A stretch of 64,000 nt of DNA, from positions 372,001 through 436,000 of the forward strand of contig NZ_FPAJ01000004.1 of the NCBI RefSeq assembly GCF_900116285.1, written 5' to 3'. The stretch comes from Sulfitobacter marinus. Its GTDB lineage: Bacteria > Pseudomonadota > Alphaproteobacteria > Rhodobacterales > Rhodobacteraceae. The translations under genes and the position numbers were made by a program. Every line of letters begins with the position of its first letter. Position 1 is the stretch's first letter. The notes beneath the pieces were generated by a model, which was given only the letters and a program-made list of their open reading frames with translations, had not been told where the DNA came from and did no database searches. Positions 54,028 to 63,480 of the stretch are shown one piece after another.

Positions 54028-54509
54028 GTTATATACTCGCCACGCCTGATTTCCCGATGGACCGTTGAATATGGCCATTCTTCCGGTCGCTCGACAAGCC
54101 CGTGTTTCACGGGGTTCCAATGGCAATATTCGACATGGGCGGCGAAATCTGCTTCGTCCCGGATGCAATGCTCCCAAAACCGCCGCTGCCAGATGCCGCA
54201 CTCCCCTTTGCGCTGCTTGCTGGCGCTGACATATTCAGGTTGTGGGCAGTGCCGCGAAAAGGTCGATTTGATCTTCTTCCAGCGAACAGAGAAATCAGCG
54301 TCTCCGTCAGGCAATGTCCACACTGCATGTATGTGGTCCGGCAGCACGACCAGTGCGTCGCAGGTCAGGGGGTATTCCGCCACGACCGACGCATAGGCGG
54401 AGCGTAAAAGGTCAATTTCGCGGACCAGCAGGTCTGATCCGCGGTCGGACAAGTTAACGGTGAAGAAATAGGTGCCTCCCGGCACGTACATCCGGCGGTA
54501 TTTGCTCAT
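54024..54509 (-). CDS. REP-associated tyrosine transposase (RAYT, Y1/IS200-like)
   Basis: 161 residues from ATG 54509; a TTG at 54539 is open but less likely. The family opening is SKYRRMYVPGGTYFFTVNLS. The HUH metal motif lies in VVLPDHIHAVWTLPDGD (~65) and the nucleophile Tyr in FAAHVEYCHWNPVKHGLVER (~130), with RFWEHCIRDEADF before it. RAYTs bind and cleave REP hairpins as single strands and are domesticated more often than mobile. The neighbouring REP supports activity at this locus. Confidence 0.92.
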   Translation of the reverse strand: MSKYRRMYVPGGTYFFTVNLSDRGSDLLVREIDLLRSAYASVVAEYPLTCDALVVLPDHIHAVWTLPDGDADFSVRWKKIKSTFSRHCPQPEYVSASKQRKGECGIWQRRFWEHCIRDEADFAAHVEYCHWNPVKHGLVERPEEWPYSTVHREIRRGEYIT

Positions 54510-54536
54510 GTTTTGATATTGTTTGATCTTGGTAAA

Positions 54537-54570
54537 CAAAGGATTGCACGTGGGCTGCTCCCATCCTTTG
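54537..54570. repeat. Short inverted repeat flanking the 5' side of the RAYT gene
   Basis: CAAAGGAT (54537-54544) is inverted as ATCCTTTG (54563-54570). It sits between the RAYT start and the deacetylase gene and might be the other boundary of the REPtron or a weak terminator. Confidence 0.4.
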
Positions 54571-54580
54571 CCCCGTCACG

Positions 54581-55333
54581 CTAGGCCAACACCGTCCTTA
54601 GATCCGCCGCCATCGCACCGCCGTCCAACAATGTGGCAAGGCAGCTTTGCGTGAAATCCCAGATATCTTGATCGTGCACCAGATGATGGGTGAGAAACCC
54701 CATGGGTTCGCTCGCATCGGTGATCCCCTGTCTACGGTCCTGCAACAGCTGCACGATATGCGCGATCATGTCGTCTGGCGGCACAAGGCCGCGCCCGCCG
54801 CGCCAGAATATCGGATCAATATGGGTGTTGATCTGCGCAAGGCCGGGCGCTGCCCATTGAGATTGGCGCGGCAGATACGTGGACAGTGCAGTATACCCTA
54901 AGGGCGCGAGCTCGGGCAGCAAGGATGCGCCCACACGGTTCCAAGGCGGGACAAACATCGGCAGGAAATCTTTGCCAAAAAGCGCGTTCATCCGGGTCAG
55001 TGCACGTTCCGCGTCGGCTAGGGCGGTGTCGCGAGGATGGCCAAACTCGGCTTTCTTCTGCCCGTCGGGGGCGTGGCTGATGTGCTGCCAGCCATGGACA
55101 AGCGGCACGACAGTTTCATGATTGGCGCAGAACGTTGGCAAGGTGTCTTGCGCGTGTTTTGGGATCACCGCCAGATGGACAGGCAGGTGCAGTGTTTCGG
55201 CCATTTTGGTCAGTCGATCCAGCGCCGGGGTCGGTTCAATTGCATCGTCATCGCGCCACCATATCGGCAGTTGGCGTTGCTCTGCACGCCATATGGACAG
55301 CTCAGCCATCAGAGGGGCCCAATCTATCCGCAT
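54581..55333 (-). CDS. Polysaccharide-deacetylase-like protein, last gene of the glycan operon
   Basis: 250 residues. A divergent NodB-type carbohydrate esterase fold: the metal-binding Asp pair in LPIWWRDDDAIEPTPALDRL, HLAVIPKH, and GWQHISHAP (His ligands). MFVPPWNRVG matches the RxPW-like segment and GFLTHHLVHDQDIWDF the C-terminal motif. No signal peptide, so a cytoplasmic substrate is suggested. It overlaps the upstream glycosyltransferase by ten bases. It probably removes acyl groups from a lipid- or nucleotide-linked sugar. Confidence 0.8.
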   Translation of the reverse strand: MRIDWAPLMAELSIWRAEQRQLPIWWRDDDAIEPTPALDRLTKMAETLHLPVHLAVIPKHAQDTLPTFCANHETVVPLVHGWQHISHAPDGQKKAEFGHPRDTALADAERALTRMNALFGKDFLPMFVPPWNRVGASLLPELAPLGYTALSTYLPRQSQWAAPGLAQINTHIDPIFWRGGRGLVPPDDMIAHIVQLLQDRRQGITDASEPMGFLTHHLVHDQDIWDFTQSCLATLLDGGAMAADLRTVLA

Positions 55334-56472
55334 GTTTGGGTCTCGCGCATGTCACGGGTGATTTGCACGGTTTGAGCTGCGCCATCAAAACCCTTTGTTC
55401 GCGGTGCCCGTCGCGGGGCGTTCAGCACGGCAGTCACGTCATTCAGCAATGTATCCGCAGACAGGTCCGCGTTCCTCAGAACCGCAATACCATCCATCTG
55501 TGCCAATGCATCCGCGCGCAGCCCTTGTTCCACCTCGCTGCCCGCATCAAAGGGGATGAACACTGCATGCGTACCGCTTTGCAGGATGTCCAAAGCGGTG
55601 TTGTACCCGCACAACGATACAGACGCGGCGGCGTGATAGAGCATCTGCCGGAACTCGGGCCGTGCGGGCTCAACGGTGACATTTGCGGGCGCGCTGCGCA
55701 TCAGATCGGCGCTGCGCTCTGCGGCATCTTGGCCGCCCAGCAAAAACCGCCATTGCCGTTTTTCGGGGTCCAATTTTGCCGCCGTAAGGGCGGTATCAAA
55801 CACATGCTGGCCGACGTCGCCGCCGCCTGCGCTGACGAGGATTTCGCCGCTGCCCAACCCATCCACATGCGGTGCGGCGGCGGGGGGGGCCACATATCCG
55901 GTATAGCGCAGCTTGCCTGCCAAGGCGTCCGACACCGGCCAGCTAAGCGACAGGGGGGCGAGCTCCGCATCCGAATGGACCAGCACGGCGTTATAGAACT
56001 GAGCGATCAGATCATCGGCAAGGGCCGCTTTGGCGGGTTTGGAGGGGGGCGCGAGGATGTCGCGCACTGACGCACAGATCAGGGGACGGCGCGGCAGGTC
56101 CTGCGCCGCATTCAATAGGGCGGTGAATTCGGCCCTTAGGATACGTCTGCCAAAGGGGAACAGTTCGGTGATCAGAACGTCAGGTTCCTGCGATTGCACC
56201 GTGTCGATTAGCATCCTTGTTCGGGTGTCAAACAGGGCGGCATCAGCCTCCGTACCATCGCCATCCAGCAGACGCGCAAAGTTCACCCCATCGGACCGAA
56301 GCGGCGGAAGCTGGACAACTTCTACATCATCGCGGCGCAGTTGCGGCGCGGGCATCCCCCCCGAGACCACAATAGTTTCGTGGCCAGCGTCGCGATAGGC
56401 ACGACCCAGTGTCAGGGCGCGGGCAAGATGGCCTGTGCCCAGCAGATGCGTGACGACGATGCAAACTTTCAT
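55324..56472 (-). CDS. MurG/GT28-like glycosyltransferase
   Basis: 382 residues from ATG 56472; the open frame continues upstream inside the histidine phosphatase gene but that part is not this protein. The N-terminal donor/acceptor fold begins KVCIVVTHLLGTGHLARALT, with a GxGH-like loop. The C-terminal half carries GEILVSAGGGDVGQHVFDTA and SVSLCGYNTALDILQSGTHA (the GT28 UDP-sugar region), then VFIPFDAGSEVEQGLRA. It overlaps both neighbours. Acceptor and donor are unknown. Confidence 0.82.
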   Translation of the reverse strand: MKVCIVVTHLLGTGHLARALTLGRAYRDAGHETIVVSGGMPAPQLRRDDVEVVQLPPLRSDGVNFARLLDGDGTEADAALFDTRTRMLIDTVQSQEPDVLITELFPFGRRILRAEFTALLNAAQDLPRRPLICASVRDILAPPSKPAKAALADDLIAQFYNAVLVHSDAELAPLSLSWPVSDALAGKLRYTGYVAPPAAAPHVDGLGSGEILVSAGGGDVGQHVFDTALTAAKLDPEKRQWRFLLGGQDAAERSADLMRSAPANVTVEPARPEFRQMLYHAAASVSLCGYNTALDILQSGTHAVFIPFDAGSEVEQGLRADALAQMDGIAVLRNADLSADTLLNDVTAVLNAPRRAPRTKGFDGAAQTVQITRDMRETQTCG

Positions 56473-57050
56473 ACGCGGGGTTCCAGTCGGATTTGGTCGG
56501 GAGATGCCTGCCATCCGGCGGGGTCGATCTGGACTAGATATAGGCGGTTCCGTTTGACCTGAAAGGGGGGATCGCCCTTGAAATCCCATCCCATCGCATG
56601 GGCGAGCAACACCCGCATGACGCCAATATGGCACACGGCAACCGTATCACGGGGCAGGCCATTGGCCCACGGGATCAACCGGACGCGCAGATCGGCCGGG
56701 CTTTCACCGCCGGGCGGCGTGAAATCCCAGCCCCAATATTCGATGTCCCGAAACCCGCTCGACGGGTCCGCTTTCAGGTCAACGCCGCGGAGGCCTTCCC
56801 AGCGACCCCAGTCCATTTCCATCAAGGAGGCGCTGGTTTGAGGCGGTTTGTCTGCGACCAATTCGGCGGTTTGAACAGCACGGGACAGTGGGCTGGACAG
56901 CAGATCGGCACCGTTCCAAGGCGCTGGCAGGCCCAGCCCCGCCAGTTGCGCGCGCGCATCATCATCCAGCGGAATATCGGTCCGCCCTTGGATGCGCCCT
57001 GCGCGGTTCCAGTCCGTATGGCCATGACGCAAAAGGGCAAGCTGGATCAT
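56469..57050 (-). CDS. Histidine phosphatase (phosphoglycerate-mutase-like) family protein
   Basis: 193 residues from ATG 57050, which overlaps the upstream stop (ATGA) and follows GGAG by seven bases. The phosphohistidine motif is LALLRHGHTDWNRAGRIQGR (~3-22), with LSSPLSRAVQTAELVA and the second His in VAVCHIGVMRVLLAHAM (~150). Such enzymes dephosphorylate small sugar or nucleotide phosphates. In this operon it may release a phosphorylated glycan precursor. Confidence 0.87.
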   Translation of the reverse strand: MIQLALLRHGHTDWNRAGRIQGRTDIPLDDDARAQLAGLGLPAPWNGADLLSSPLSRAVQTAELVADKPPQTSASLMEMDWGRWEGLRGVDLKADPSSGFRDIEYWGWDFTPPGGESPADLRVRLIPWANGLPRDTVAVCHIGVMRVLLAHAMGWDFKGDPPFQVKRNRLYLVQIDPAGWQASPDQIRLEPRV

Positions 57051-58123
57051 CGGTATACTCCGCATTTCGCGAGGCCCGAAAACAGCGTGGCCGAGGCCGC
57101 AGGCAAAAGGTGATGGGCGGCTACATGGTCTTGGGCTTTACGCCCCAGACGATGTCTTAGCTCCGAGTCAGATAGCAACTTCTGCAAACGAGCGGCGAGG
57201 GGCGGGATGCCTCCTGCGGGATCGGGATAGTCACCGGGGGCCAGCACGTCACGCACACCGGGCCGGTCTTGCGCCACCACGGGCAAGCCCGCGGCCTGCC
57301 CCTCAAGATAGGCCAGACCAAAGGCTTCGTTCACGCCGGGCCAGAACAACAGCGACGAGGTGCGGTAGACATCGGCCAATGCGTCGGCGTCTAACTGACC
57401 CAAGAACTGCACCGCAGGACCAAAGGGGGCCATCAACGCTTCGACGCGCGCGCGCGCGGCTCCGTCGCCCGCAATGCGTAGCGACCAGCCGGTGTCAGGC
57501 AGTTGCGCCAATGTATCGGCGATGATTTTATACGAGGCGAGCTTGTCGCCCTCCCGCAGCATCCCAACAGCAAGCATGTGGCCGTCTGGCGCTGCCGCCG
57601 CATCCACGCTGCTGCGCATCAAGAACGGAGGCAGGTGAATTAACTGCTGGGCACCGGCGCGGTCGCGTTCCAGCGTTTCGGCGTCACGATGGGTGAAATA
57701 AAATATCACATCAGCGGCGTCGCTGGCGGTTTCAGTAGCTTTGGCAAAACGCGCCCACGGGCCGATCAGACGTTTGCGCGCGCGGGATGCTTCGATCAGC
57801 AGATAGGGAATGCCCAAATGGCGCGCGACGGATGGCCCGATCAGATCAGGTGCTTTGTAGTAGTTGTGATATGTAACCCACGCCTGCCAGCCCTCGGCCC
57901 GCCCAAGCTGGGAAAAGCGGGCAATTTCACCCTGCGCCTGATCGAGAAGCCGGGTCTGTAATGCACTATCCCCCGTTCCGTCGCGGGATCGTAGGGTGCT
58001 GGCCAAAGTGACAGTCGCTCCGCCATATTCTAACGCTGCAATCAACGCCCGTGCCATCGCGCGATCCCCTGACGGGGTGGGATGATCTGGTGCCTTCAGG
58101 GGCGCGTAAAACCCAAGATGCAT
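57047..58123 (-). CDS. GT4-family glycosyltransferase
   Basis: 358 residues from ATG 58123, overlapping the previous stop as TGATG. A longer open frame upstream reads through another gene and is a shadow. The GT-B fold begins HLGFYAPLKAPDHPTPSGDR. The C-terminal nucleotide-sugar region has GVNEAFGLAYLEGQAAGLPV (EX7E-type) and VAQDRPGVRDVLAPGDYPD. It transfers a sugar in the cytoplasm. Third gene of the leftward six-gene operon. Confidence 0.87.
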   Translation of the reverse strand: MHLGFYAPLKAPDHPTPSGDRAMARALIAALEYGGATVTLASTLRSRDGTGDSALQTRLLDQAQGEIARFSQLGRAEGWQAWVTYHNYYKAPDLIGPSVARHLGIPYLLIEASRARKRLIGPWARFAKATETASDAADVIFYFTHRDAETLERDRAGAQQLIHLPPFLMRSSVDAAAAPDGHMLAVGMLREGDKLASYKIIADTLAQLPDTGWSLRIAGDGAARARVEALMAPFGPAVQFLGQLDADALADVYRTSSLLFWPGVNEAFGLAYLEGQAAGLPVVAQDRPGVRDVLAPGDYPDPAGGIPPLAARLQKLLSDSELRHRLGRKAQDHVAAHHLLPAASATLFSGLAKCGVYR

Positions 58124-59364
58124 CAGACCGAGCGCGCCAGCATCGCCCCAAGCCGCTTGTGAAGCTGGCGAATGCCGGGGGCCATGGTGAATTCGGCATG
58201 CAGACGCTTGTGCCCGGCTTCGGCAAGGCGCGGGCCCAGTTCTGGATCGGCGGCGAAATCTTGCATCGCTTGCGCTAATGCGGCGGGGGCATCGTCGCTT
58301 AGAATACCGCTGGTGCCGCTGTCGATAAATTCGGGGATCGCTGACACAGGCGTGCTCAGGATGGGCAGCTTTTGGCTTGCGGCTTCCATCAACACATTGG
58401 GCAAACCGTCGCGATCGCCGTCCTTGGCGATCCGCGAGGGCAGCACAAAAAGATCGGCCTTGCGCATTTCGGCAATCACTTCGGGCTGGTCGCAAGCACC
58501 GCGCCATGTCATCCGGTCGTTGATGCCGTGGTCTTGGGCGCGGGCTTTCATCGCGTCCGACAATGTGCCGCCGCCGATATGGGTCCAGTGCCAATCCAGC
58601 GTTTTGGGCAAAAGCGCGAGCGCATCGATCAGGTTATCGAACCCCTTCTTTTCAACCATGCGGCCGACAGACATCATTTGGAAGGTGTCTGTTGTGCCGC
58701 GCTGTTCGCGGGCGGGCGCGTCGGGAAAACGCGACAGATCAAGGCCGTGATACACCAGATCAATCCGGCTAGGATCGGCGGCCAGATCGCGCAGATGTTC
58801 CGCCCCGAACGCTGTGCATGTGGCCCCAAATGCGGCACCATACGTCGCCGGGTTCAGCTTTTCGCGCAATTCCCACTCGGGCGATGTCCAGATATCCTTG
58901 GCATGGGCGGAAAAGCTCCACGGTAGGCCGCGCAGGATCGCGGCATAGCGGGCGACCGAGGATGGCGTGTGCAGAAAATGGGCATAGATGCCGCGGGTGT
59001 CTGCGGGAAGCTCATGCGCCATGACACAGGCCTGACCAAAACGGCGGCGACGGTTGGGCGTGTCGTCGCGGGCCAGATCCCGTTCAAAGGCGTCAAGTGC
59101 TTCGCCGTAGCCCGGCATAGATTGTGCGGCTTCGCGGCCCGCTGAAACGCGGGCCGGATCGTCGCGGAGATATTCGGGCAGATACCGAACCTTGGCGTTT
59201 AGACGGTCATGCAGCGGGTGGGTTTTCGTGTCTGTCGGGTGGCGCAGCGACCAGATGTCAAAGCGCAGGCCAGCTTCCTCAAGTGCGACAAGCTCTTGCG
59301 CGATAAAGGTCTCTGACAGGCGCGGCCAGCCTTTGACAACAATGGCAAGGGGCGCGTCGGTCAT
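58123..59364 (-). CDS. GT4-family glycosyltransferase
   Basis: 413 residues. GT-B fold: N-terminal AIVVKGWPRLSETFIAQELV (with the SETF motif common in colanic-acid-type transferases), a HAKDIW motif, LVYHGLDLSRFPDAP and MSVGRMVEKKGFDNLIDALA, with SRIAKDGDRDGLPNVLMEAA as the C-terminal donor site. It overlaps the start of the next gene and the stop of the MurG-like gene upstream. Donor and acceptor are not known. Confidence 0.88.
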   Translation of the reverse strand: MTDAPLAIVVKGWPRLSETFIAQELVALEEAGLRFDIWSLRHPTDTKTHPLHDRLNAKVRYLPEYLRDDPARVSAGREAAQSMPGYGEALDAFERDLARDDTPNRRRRFGQACVMAHELPADTRGIYAHFLHTPSSVARYAAILRGLPWSFSAHAKDIWTSPEWELREKLNPATYGAAFGATCTAFGAEHLRDLAADPSRIDLVYHGLDLSRFPDAPAREQRGTTDTFQMMSVGRMVEKKGFDNLIDALALLPKTLDWHWTHIGGGTLSDAMKARAQDHGINDRMTWRGACDQPEVIAEMRKADLFVLPSRIAKDGDRDGLPNVLMEAASQKLPILSTPVSAIPEFIDSGTSGILSDDAPAALAQAMQDFAADPELGPRLAEAGHKRLHAEFTMAPGIRQLHKRLGAMLARSV

Positions 59365-60566
59365 TTCGCGGCATCCATCAGCGCGGTGCCACGTTCAATG
59401 ACCACTTTCAGCCCGTCCAGAATACCGTCTGATCCGGCTTGCGACGGTTTGTTTTGATGCGGCAGGTGTCGTATCGCGGCGATCATCGCATCCGCGGTCA
59501 TGCCGTCGCGGTTTTCATCCAGCATCCGCACAAGGCCCAATTCTTCGGCGCGGCTGGCCCGGATCCATTGCTCAAGCCGGGGCACGGTGCGCGGTACGAT
59601 CACGGCACGTTTGTCAAAGGACAGCACCTCGCAAAAGGTGTTGTAGCCGCCCATACAAACGACGCCCTCTGCACCGACGAACAGCGCCTCGATCCGGCTG
59701 TCAAACCCGACGGCAGTGACCCGTCCGTTCAGTTTCTCCACTCGTGCGTCAAACGCCTCGCGGGTGTCGCCGGACAGGAAGGGGCCATAGATTAGAACGG
59801 CATTCGGGGCCAGATCTGGGTCTTTTTCATAGGCCTCAAGCACCAGCGATACCATCGCGGCACCATCGCCGCCGCCACCGGGCGTGATCAAAACATAAGG
59901 GTGTTCCGGCAGGTCAACCTCGTCGGTGGTTTCGCGGCGCAGGTATCCGGTCCAGTGCATCCGGCTGCGGGTTTCATCCGATAGGGCCAAACCCTTGGTC
60001 GGATCATAGATGTCATGATCCCCATAGACCCAGATTTCATCATAGAATTCTTCCGTCGCCTCAACGGCGTTTTTGCGCGACCATTCGGCGGCCAGCACCG
60101 TAGGTTCGTCCAAGACATCGCGCAGGCCCAGAACGGTTTTTGTCGTGCCGTGGTCACGCAGCCATTCAAGGCTGGGCAGCAGCTCGCCGCGAAAGCCTGA
60201 TGGCTCTTTATCGACGATCAACAGATCGGGTTCGTATTTCTCGATCGCGGTTTTGATCAGCCCGGACCGCAGCGCTGTGATTTCGTCAATATCCAGCCCC
60301 AAGGTTTGCGACACATAGCTGCCATCGGCCAGCTTGGTCACACCAGGAAGGCGGATGTGGTCAACGCGTTCGGGAAAGGTAAAGCGCCCGGCAACGGGCG
60401 ATCCTGTCAGAATAATCGCTGATGCGGTTTCATCACCTTGGGTCAGCGCCGTCGCCAAAGCCCGGGACCTGCGTAAATGGCCCAGCCCGAACGTATCATG
60501 GCTGTAGAACATGATGCGGTGCGAAGACTGCCCGTTGCGGCTTGGTCTGGTGGGCGATTGGTTCAT
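59361..60566 (-). CDS. MurG-like glycosyltransferase, first gene of the glycan operon
   Basis: 401 residues. RIMFYSHDTFGLGHLRRSRA carries the GxGH-type loop of GT28 enzymes; the C-terminal half has VLITPGGGGDGAAMVSLVLE and GVVCMGGYNTFCEVLSFDKR (the sugar-nucleotide region), then AVIVPRTVPRLEQWIRA. A prokaryote-wide family often called glycosyltransferase family 28 C-terminal protein. It heads a run of six genes that overlap or nearly abut, so all are likely made as one message. Confidence 0.83.
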   Translation of the reverse strand: MNQSPTRPSRNGQSSHRIMFYSHDTFGLGHLRRSRALATALTQGDETASAIILTGSPVAGRFTFPERVDHIRLPGVTKLADGSYVSQTLGLDIDEITALRSGLIKTAIEKYEPDLLIVDKEPSGFRGELLPSLEWLRDHGTTKTVLGLRDVLDEPTVLAAEWSRKNAVEATEEFYDEIWVYGDHDIYDPTKGLALSDETRSRMHWTGYLRRETTDEVDLPEHPYVLITPGGGGDGAAMVSLVLEAYEKDPDLAPNAVLIYGPFLSGDTREAFDARVEKLNGRVTAVGFDSRIEALFVGAEGVVCMGGYNTFCEVLSFDKRAVIVPRTVPRLEQWIRASRAEELGLVRMLDENRDGMTADAMIAAIRHLPHQNKPSQAGSDGILDGLKVVIERGTALMDAAK

Positions 60567-60958
60567 GCGCCGGTCCTAACTTGGTCTGGAAGCCTTGCGG
60601 CACAGGTCACGTCCTGTGTTGCGAAAGACCCCGGAAATGTCAAAAACAACTTTGCCGATGGGGGCAAAACTGCTCGGGTTTATGCTCAACTTTTCAGCGG
60701 ATGCAGCCTGCAGAGGTATGTGCCGGGATCACGGCGGCAAACAGGGCTGATCATATGGGTTCCTTTGTCAGGGTCTGTGACGCCAACGCGTTAAGAATAG
60801 TTAACATTACTTTGCGCGATTGGCACGTTTGAATGCGTTCGGGCACGCGAACAGGCCATCCGGGCCCGAGACCGCGAGTTAGTTCCATATGGCGCAATTG
60901 CAATGGCCGCGGCGCTGGCTTAGCGTCGTTTGAGGTATTTTAGCGACAGCGAGGCAAT
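60567..60958. other. 392-bp divergent promoter region between the glycan operon and the MscS gene
   Basis: No gene supported. TTAAGAATAGTTAACATTA near 60790-60808 is AT-rich and may be promoter sequence. Short frames on the plus strand have no ribosome-binding site. Confidence 0.35.
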
Positions 60959-63403
60959 ATGCGGCACATTATTTCAGTATTTTTGCTGTCATTATTTTTG
61001 ATCCCTTTTGCTGGTCAGGGGGATGCGCAAGGGCTGCAAACCCTGTTCCCCACAGTAAAATCTGACACGAACGACGACGATGCCCGCGTGGCAGAGATCA
61101 TGAAGCAGGCCGCTGAAAATGGCGTTGGCGTGGTGGTCATCGACGCCAACGGCAACCTGCTGAACCAGTCAAATGCCATGCCCACATCACCTGATGCGGC
61201 GGCGGATGGTGAAATCGACGTTGAGCAGCAGCATTCCGCGCTCATGGCGCTCCAAGAGCGCACGAACGGTTTTCGCAATGCCCTGATCCAACGTATCATT
61301 CAATTGCCGGATGCGATTAACGAAGTTCTTTATATCTTGCGTGCGGCCAGCCCCGACGGAACCTTGTGGGCCTTTGGCAAGGCGTTGCTGTATTCGCTGG
61401 GGCTGTTTGCCGTTGGCGCGATTGTCGAACTACAGGTTTTCGCCAGATATTTTGCACGGCAATTTGTCACCTCGCGCGTTATGGAAAACCCGGTCGGCTA
61501 TGGCGAGAAAATGCCATTTCTGGTGTTCCGCTTTCTCATGGGCATTCTGGGTATTCTGGTATCGATGGTCGTGGCCTATCTGTTGGGCGCGCTTTTGTTT
61601 GGTGCCCTCGAAGATACGGCGATGCAATTCACCGTCACGCTGATTAATATCGGCTATTTCGTGTGCCGGTTCTTTGCGGTGCTGTGGCGGATGATCCTGT
61701 CCCCCTTCCTGTCGCAATATCGCATCCCGGTGTTTAGTGACAAAGATGCAAGACGGCTGCACCGCTGGCTGTGGATTTTGGCCAGCTTCGATACATGCGC
61801 CATTCTTTTTGGCCTGTGGATCGGCGAATTGGGCCTGAACTACGACGTTTATGCATTTATATCCTCGCTGCTTTCCGCGGCAATCGTATTGGCCAATATC
61901 CTGATGGTGTTGGTGAACAGGCGGGCGATCTCGAACGCGCTGCGCCACGGCAGACCGGTGGAAGAAGTCAGTTTTGTCGCACGGATCCTGTCGAAGGTTT
62001 GGGCCCCTGTCGTTATCGTCTATGTCCTGTTCGCATGGGTCGAGCTGACCTATGATTTGGTGCTGGCCAACCCTAGCTCCATCCCGCTGATTGCGGGTGC
62101 CTACGGCATTCTGGTCTCGATTATTGTGGTCTACGGGGTCATCAACTTTGCCATTGAACGCGGTTTCGCAAGGGCGAGGCACATGCGGCGGCTGAACGAG
62201 ATCCGCAGCGAACAAGCACGTATCAATGACGCTGCGGACAGCGCGGGGCCTGGCACTGAAACGGGTGATGGCGCGCCGGATATAACAGAAGAAGAACGTT
62301 TGTTTGCTGCTGAAGAAGAGGCCCGCGCACAGATCGCGCCGCGCCGGACGCTGAACACCTTTGAGGCGCTGGCCAGACGGGTCGCGGCCATTTTGGCATT
62401 TGTGGCCGGGGCCTATGCGTTCTTTTTCATCTGGGATAATGAAAGCGCGCAGATCGTGGAAAGCGTTGCCGATCGGCTGCTGGATGTCATGGTCATCATC
62501 TTTATCGGCTATATCATCTACCACGCGTTCCGGATCTGGATTGATACCAAAATCGAAGCCGAAGCAGGCGATCAGCCCGAAGCGGAGCTGGGCGATGAAG
62601 GTAGCGGCGCATCCTCGGCCAGCCGCCTTGCCACGCTGCTTCCTTTGTTTCGGAACTTTATCCTGATTGTGGTCGTCGTCACCATCGTGCTGATTGTTCT
62701 GATGGAATTCGGCATCAACGTCGGCCCCCTGTTTGCGGGTGCCGGTATTGTGGGCGTCGCGGTTGGGTTTGGGTCTCAGGCGCTGGTGCGCGACATCTTT
62801 GCGGGCGCGTTCTTCCTATTCGATGATGCGTTCCGCAAGGGGGAATATCTGGACGTTGGCGGGGTCAAAGGCACCGTTGAAAAAATTTCGGTCCGGTCCT
62901 TTCAACTGCGCCACCATCTGGGGCCACTGCATACTATTCCGTTCGGCGAGTTGCAGGTGATGACCAACTATTCCCGCGACTGGGTGATTATGAAACTGCC
63001 CCTGCGCGTGACCTATGACACCGATGTGGAGAAGGTGCGTAAGCTAATCAAGAAGCTTGGTGTGGAACTGCTGGATGATCCGGTGATTGGCGACAACTTT
63101 ATCCAACCGTTGAAATCACAAGGCGTGATTGAAATGCAGGATTCCGCGATGATCATCCGGGTGAAGTTTATGACCAAACCGGGGGATCAATGGCTGATCC
63201 GCAAACGCGTCTACGAAGAAATCCGATCCCTGTTTGAGCGCGAAGGCATACGTTTTGCCCACCGCGAGGTCACCGTGCGTTTGGCCGACGGCAAGGTGGA
63301 TGATCTAAGCGATCAGGAACGCAAAGCCGTCACCGCTGCCGCGCAAGCATCCCTCGAGGAAGATCCGTTAGACGCGCCTGAAACAAACGGGGACGACCGA
63401 TAG
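60959..63403 (+). CDS. Large mechanosensitive ion channel (MscS superfamily)
   Basis: 814 residues. A signal peptide (SVFLLSLFLIPFAGQ then GDAQ) is followed by a periplasmic domain to ~105. Many membrane segments occupy ~125-590, with a charged cytoplasmic loop near 415-460. The MscS core near ~585-700 carries GPLFAGAGIVGVAVGFGSQA (pore helix TM3), LVRDIFAGAFFLFDDAFRKG and EYLDVGGVKGTVEKISVR, and ends with a cytoplasmic vestibule. It is in the class of large MscK/YbdG-type relatives and would release solutes on osmotic down-shock. It stands alone. Confidence 0.92.
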   Translation: MRHIISVFLLSLFLIPFAGQGDAQGLQTLFPTVKSDTNDDDARVAEIMKQAAENGVGVVVIDANGNLLNQSNAMPTSPDAAADGEIDVEQQHSALMALQERTNGFRNALIQRIIQLPDAINEVLYILRAASPDGTLWAFGKALLYSLGLFAVGAIVELQVFARYFARQFVTSRVMENPVGYGEKMPFLVFRFLMGILGILVSMVVAYLLGALLFGALEDTAMQFTVTLINIGYFVCRFFAVLWRMILSPFLSQYRIPVFSDKDARRLHRWLWILASFDTCAILFGLWIGELGLNYDVYAFISSLLSAAIVLANILMVLVNRRAISNALRHGRPVEEVSFVARILSKVWAPVVIVYVLFAWVELTYDLVLANPSSIPLIAGAYGILVSIIVVYGVINFAIERGFARARHMRRLNEIRSEQARINDAADSAGPGTETGDGAPDITEEERLFAAEEEARAQIAPRRTLNTFEALARRVAAILAFVAGAYAFFFIWDNESAQIVESVADRLLDVMVIIFIGYIIYHAFRIWIDTKIEAEAGDQPEAELGDEGSGASSASRLATLLPLFRNFILIVVVVTIVLIVLMEFGINVGPLFAGAGIVGVAVGFGSQALVRDIFAGAFFLFDDAFRKGEYLDVGGVKGTVEKISVRSFQLRHHLGPLHTIPFGELQVMTNYSRDWVIMKLPLRVTYDTDVEKVRKLIKKLGVELLDDPVIGDNFIQPLKSQGVIEMQDSAMIIRVKFMTKPGDQWLIRKRVYEEIRSLFEREGIRFAHREVTVRLADGKVDDLSDQERKAVTAAAQASLEEDPLDAPETNGDDR

Positions 63404-63480
63404 CGGCGGTGTGATTGATTTCGAAATTGAAATGGATGCGGCGCGGGCTATCTGAGGTTGTAGTTTAACAGGAGGTTCCA

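Noticed and set aside
55324-56634. 436-aa version of the MurG-like glycosyltransferase
   Set aside because: The extra N-terminus lies in the histidine phosphatase gene; the fold starts at the ATG at 56472.
57047-58594. 515-aa version of the GT4 glycosyltransferase
   Set aside because: The extra N-terminal 157 residues overlap the upstream glycosyltransferase in another frame; the ATG at 58123 overlaps its stop as TGATG.
61430-62524. 364-aa minus-strand frame opposite the MscS gene
   Set aside because: Antisense shadow with no domain; the plus strand encodes an intact channel.
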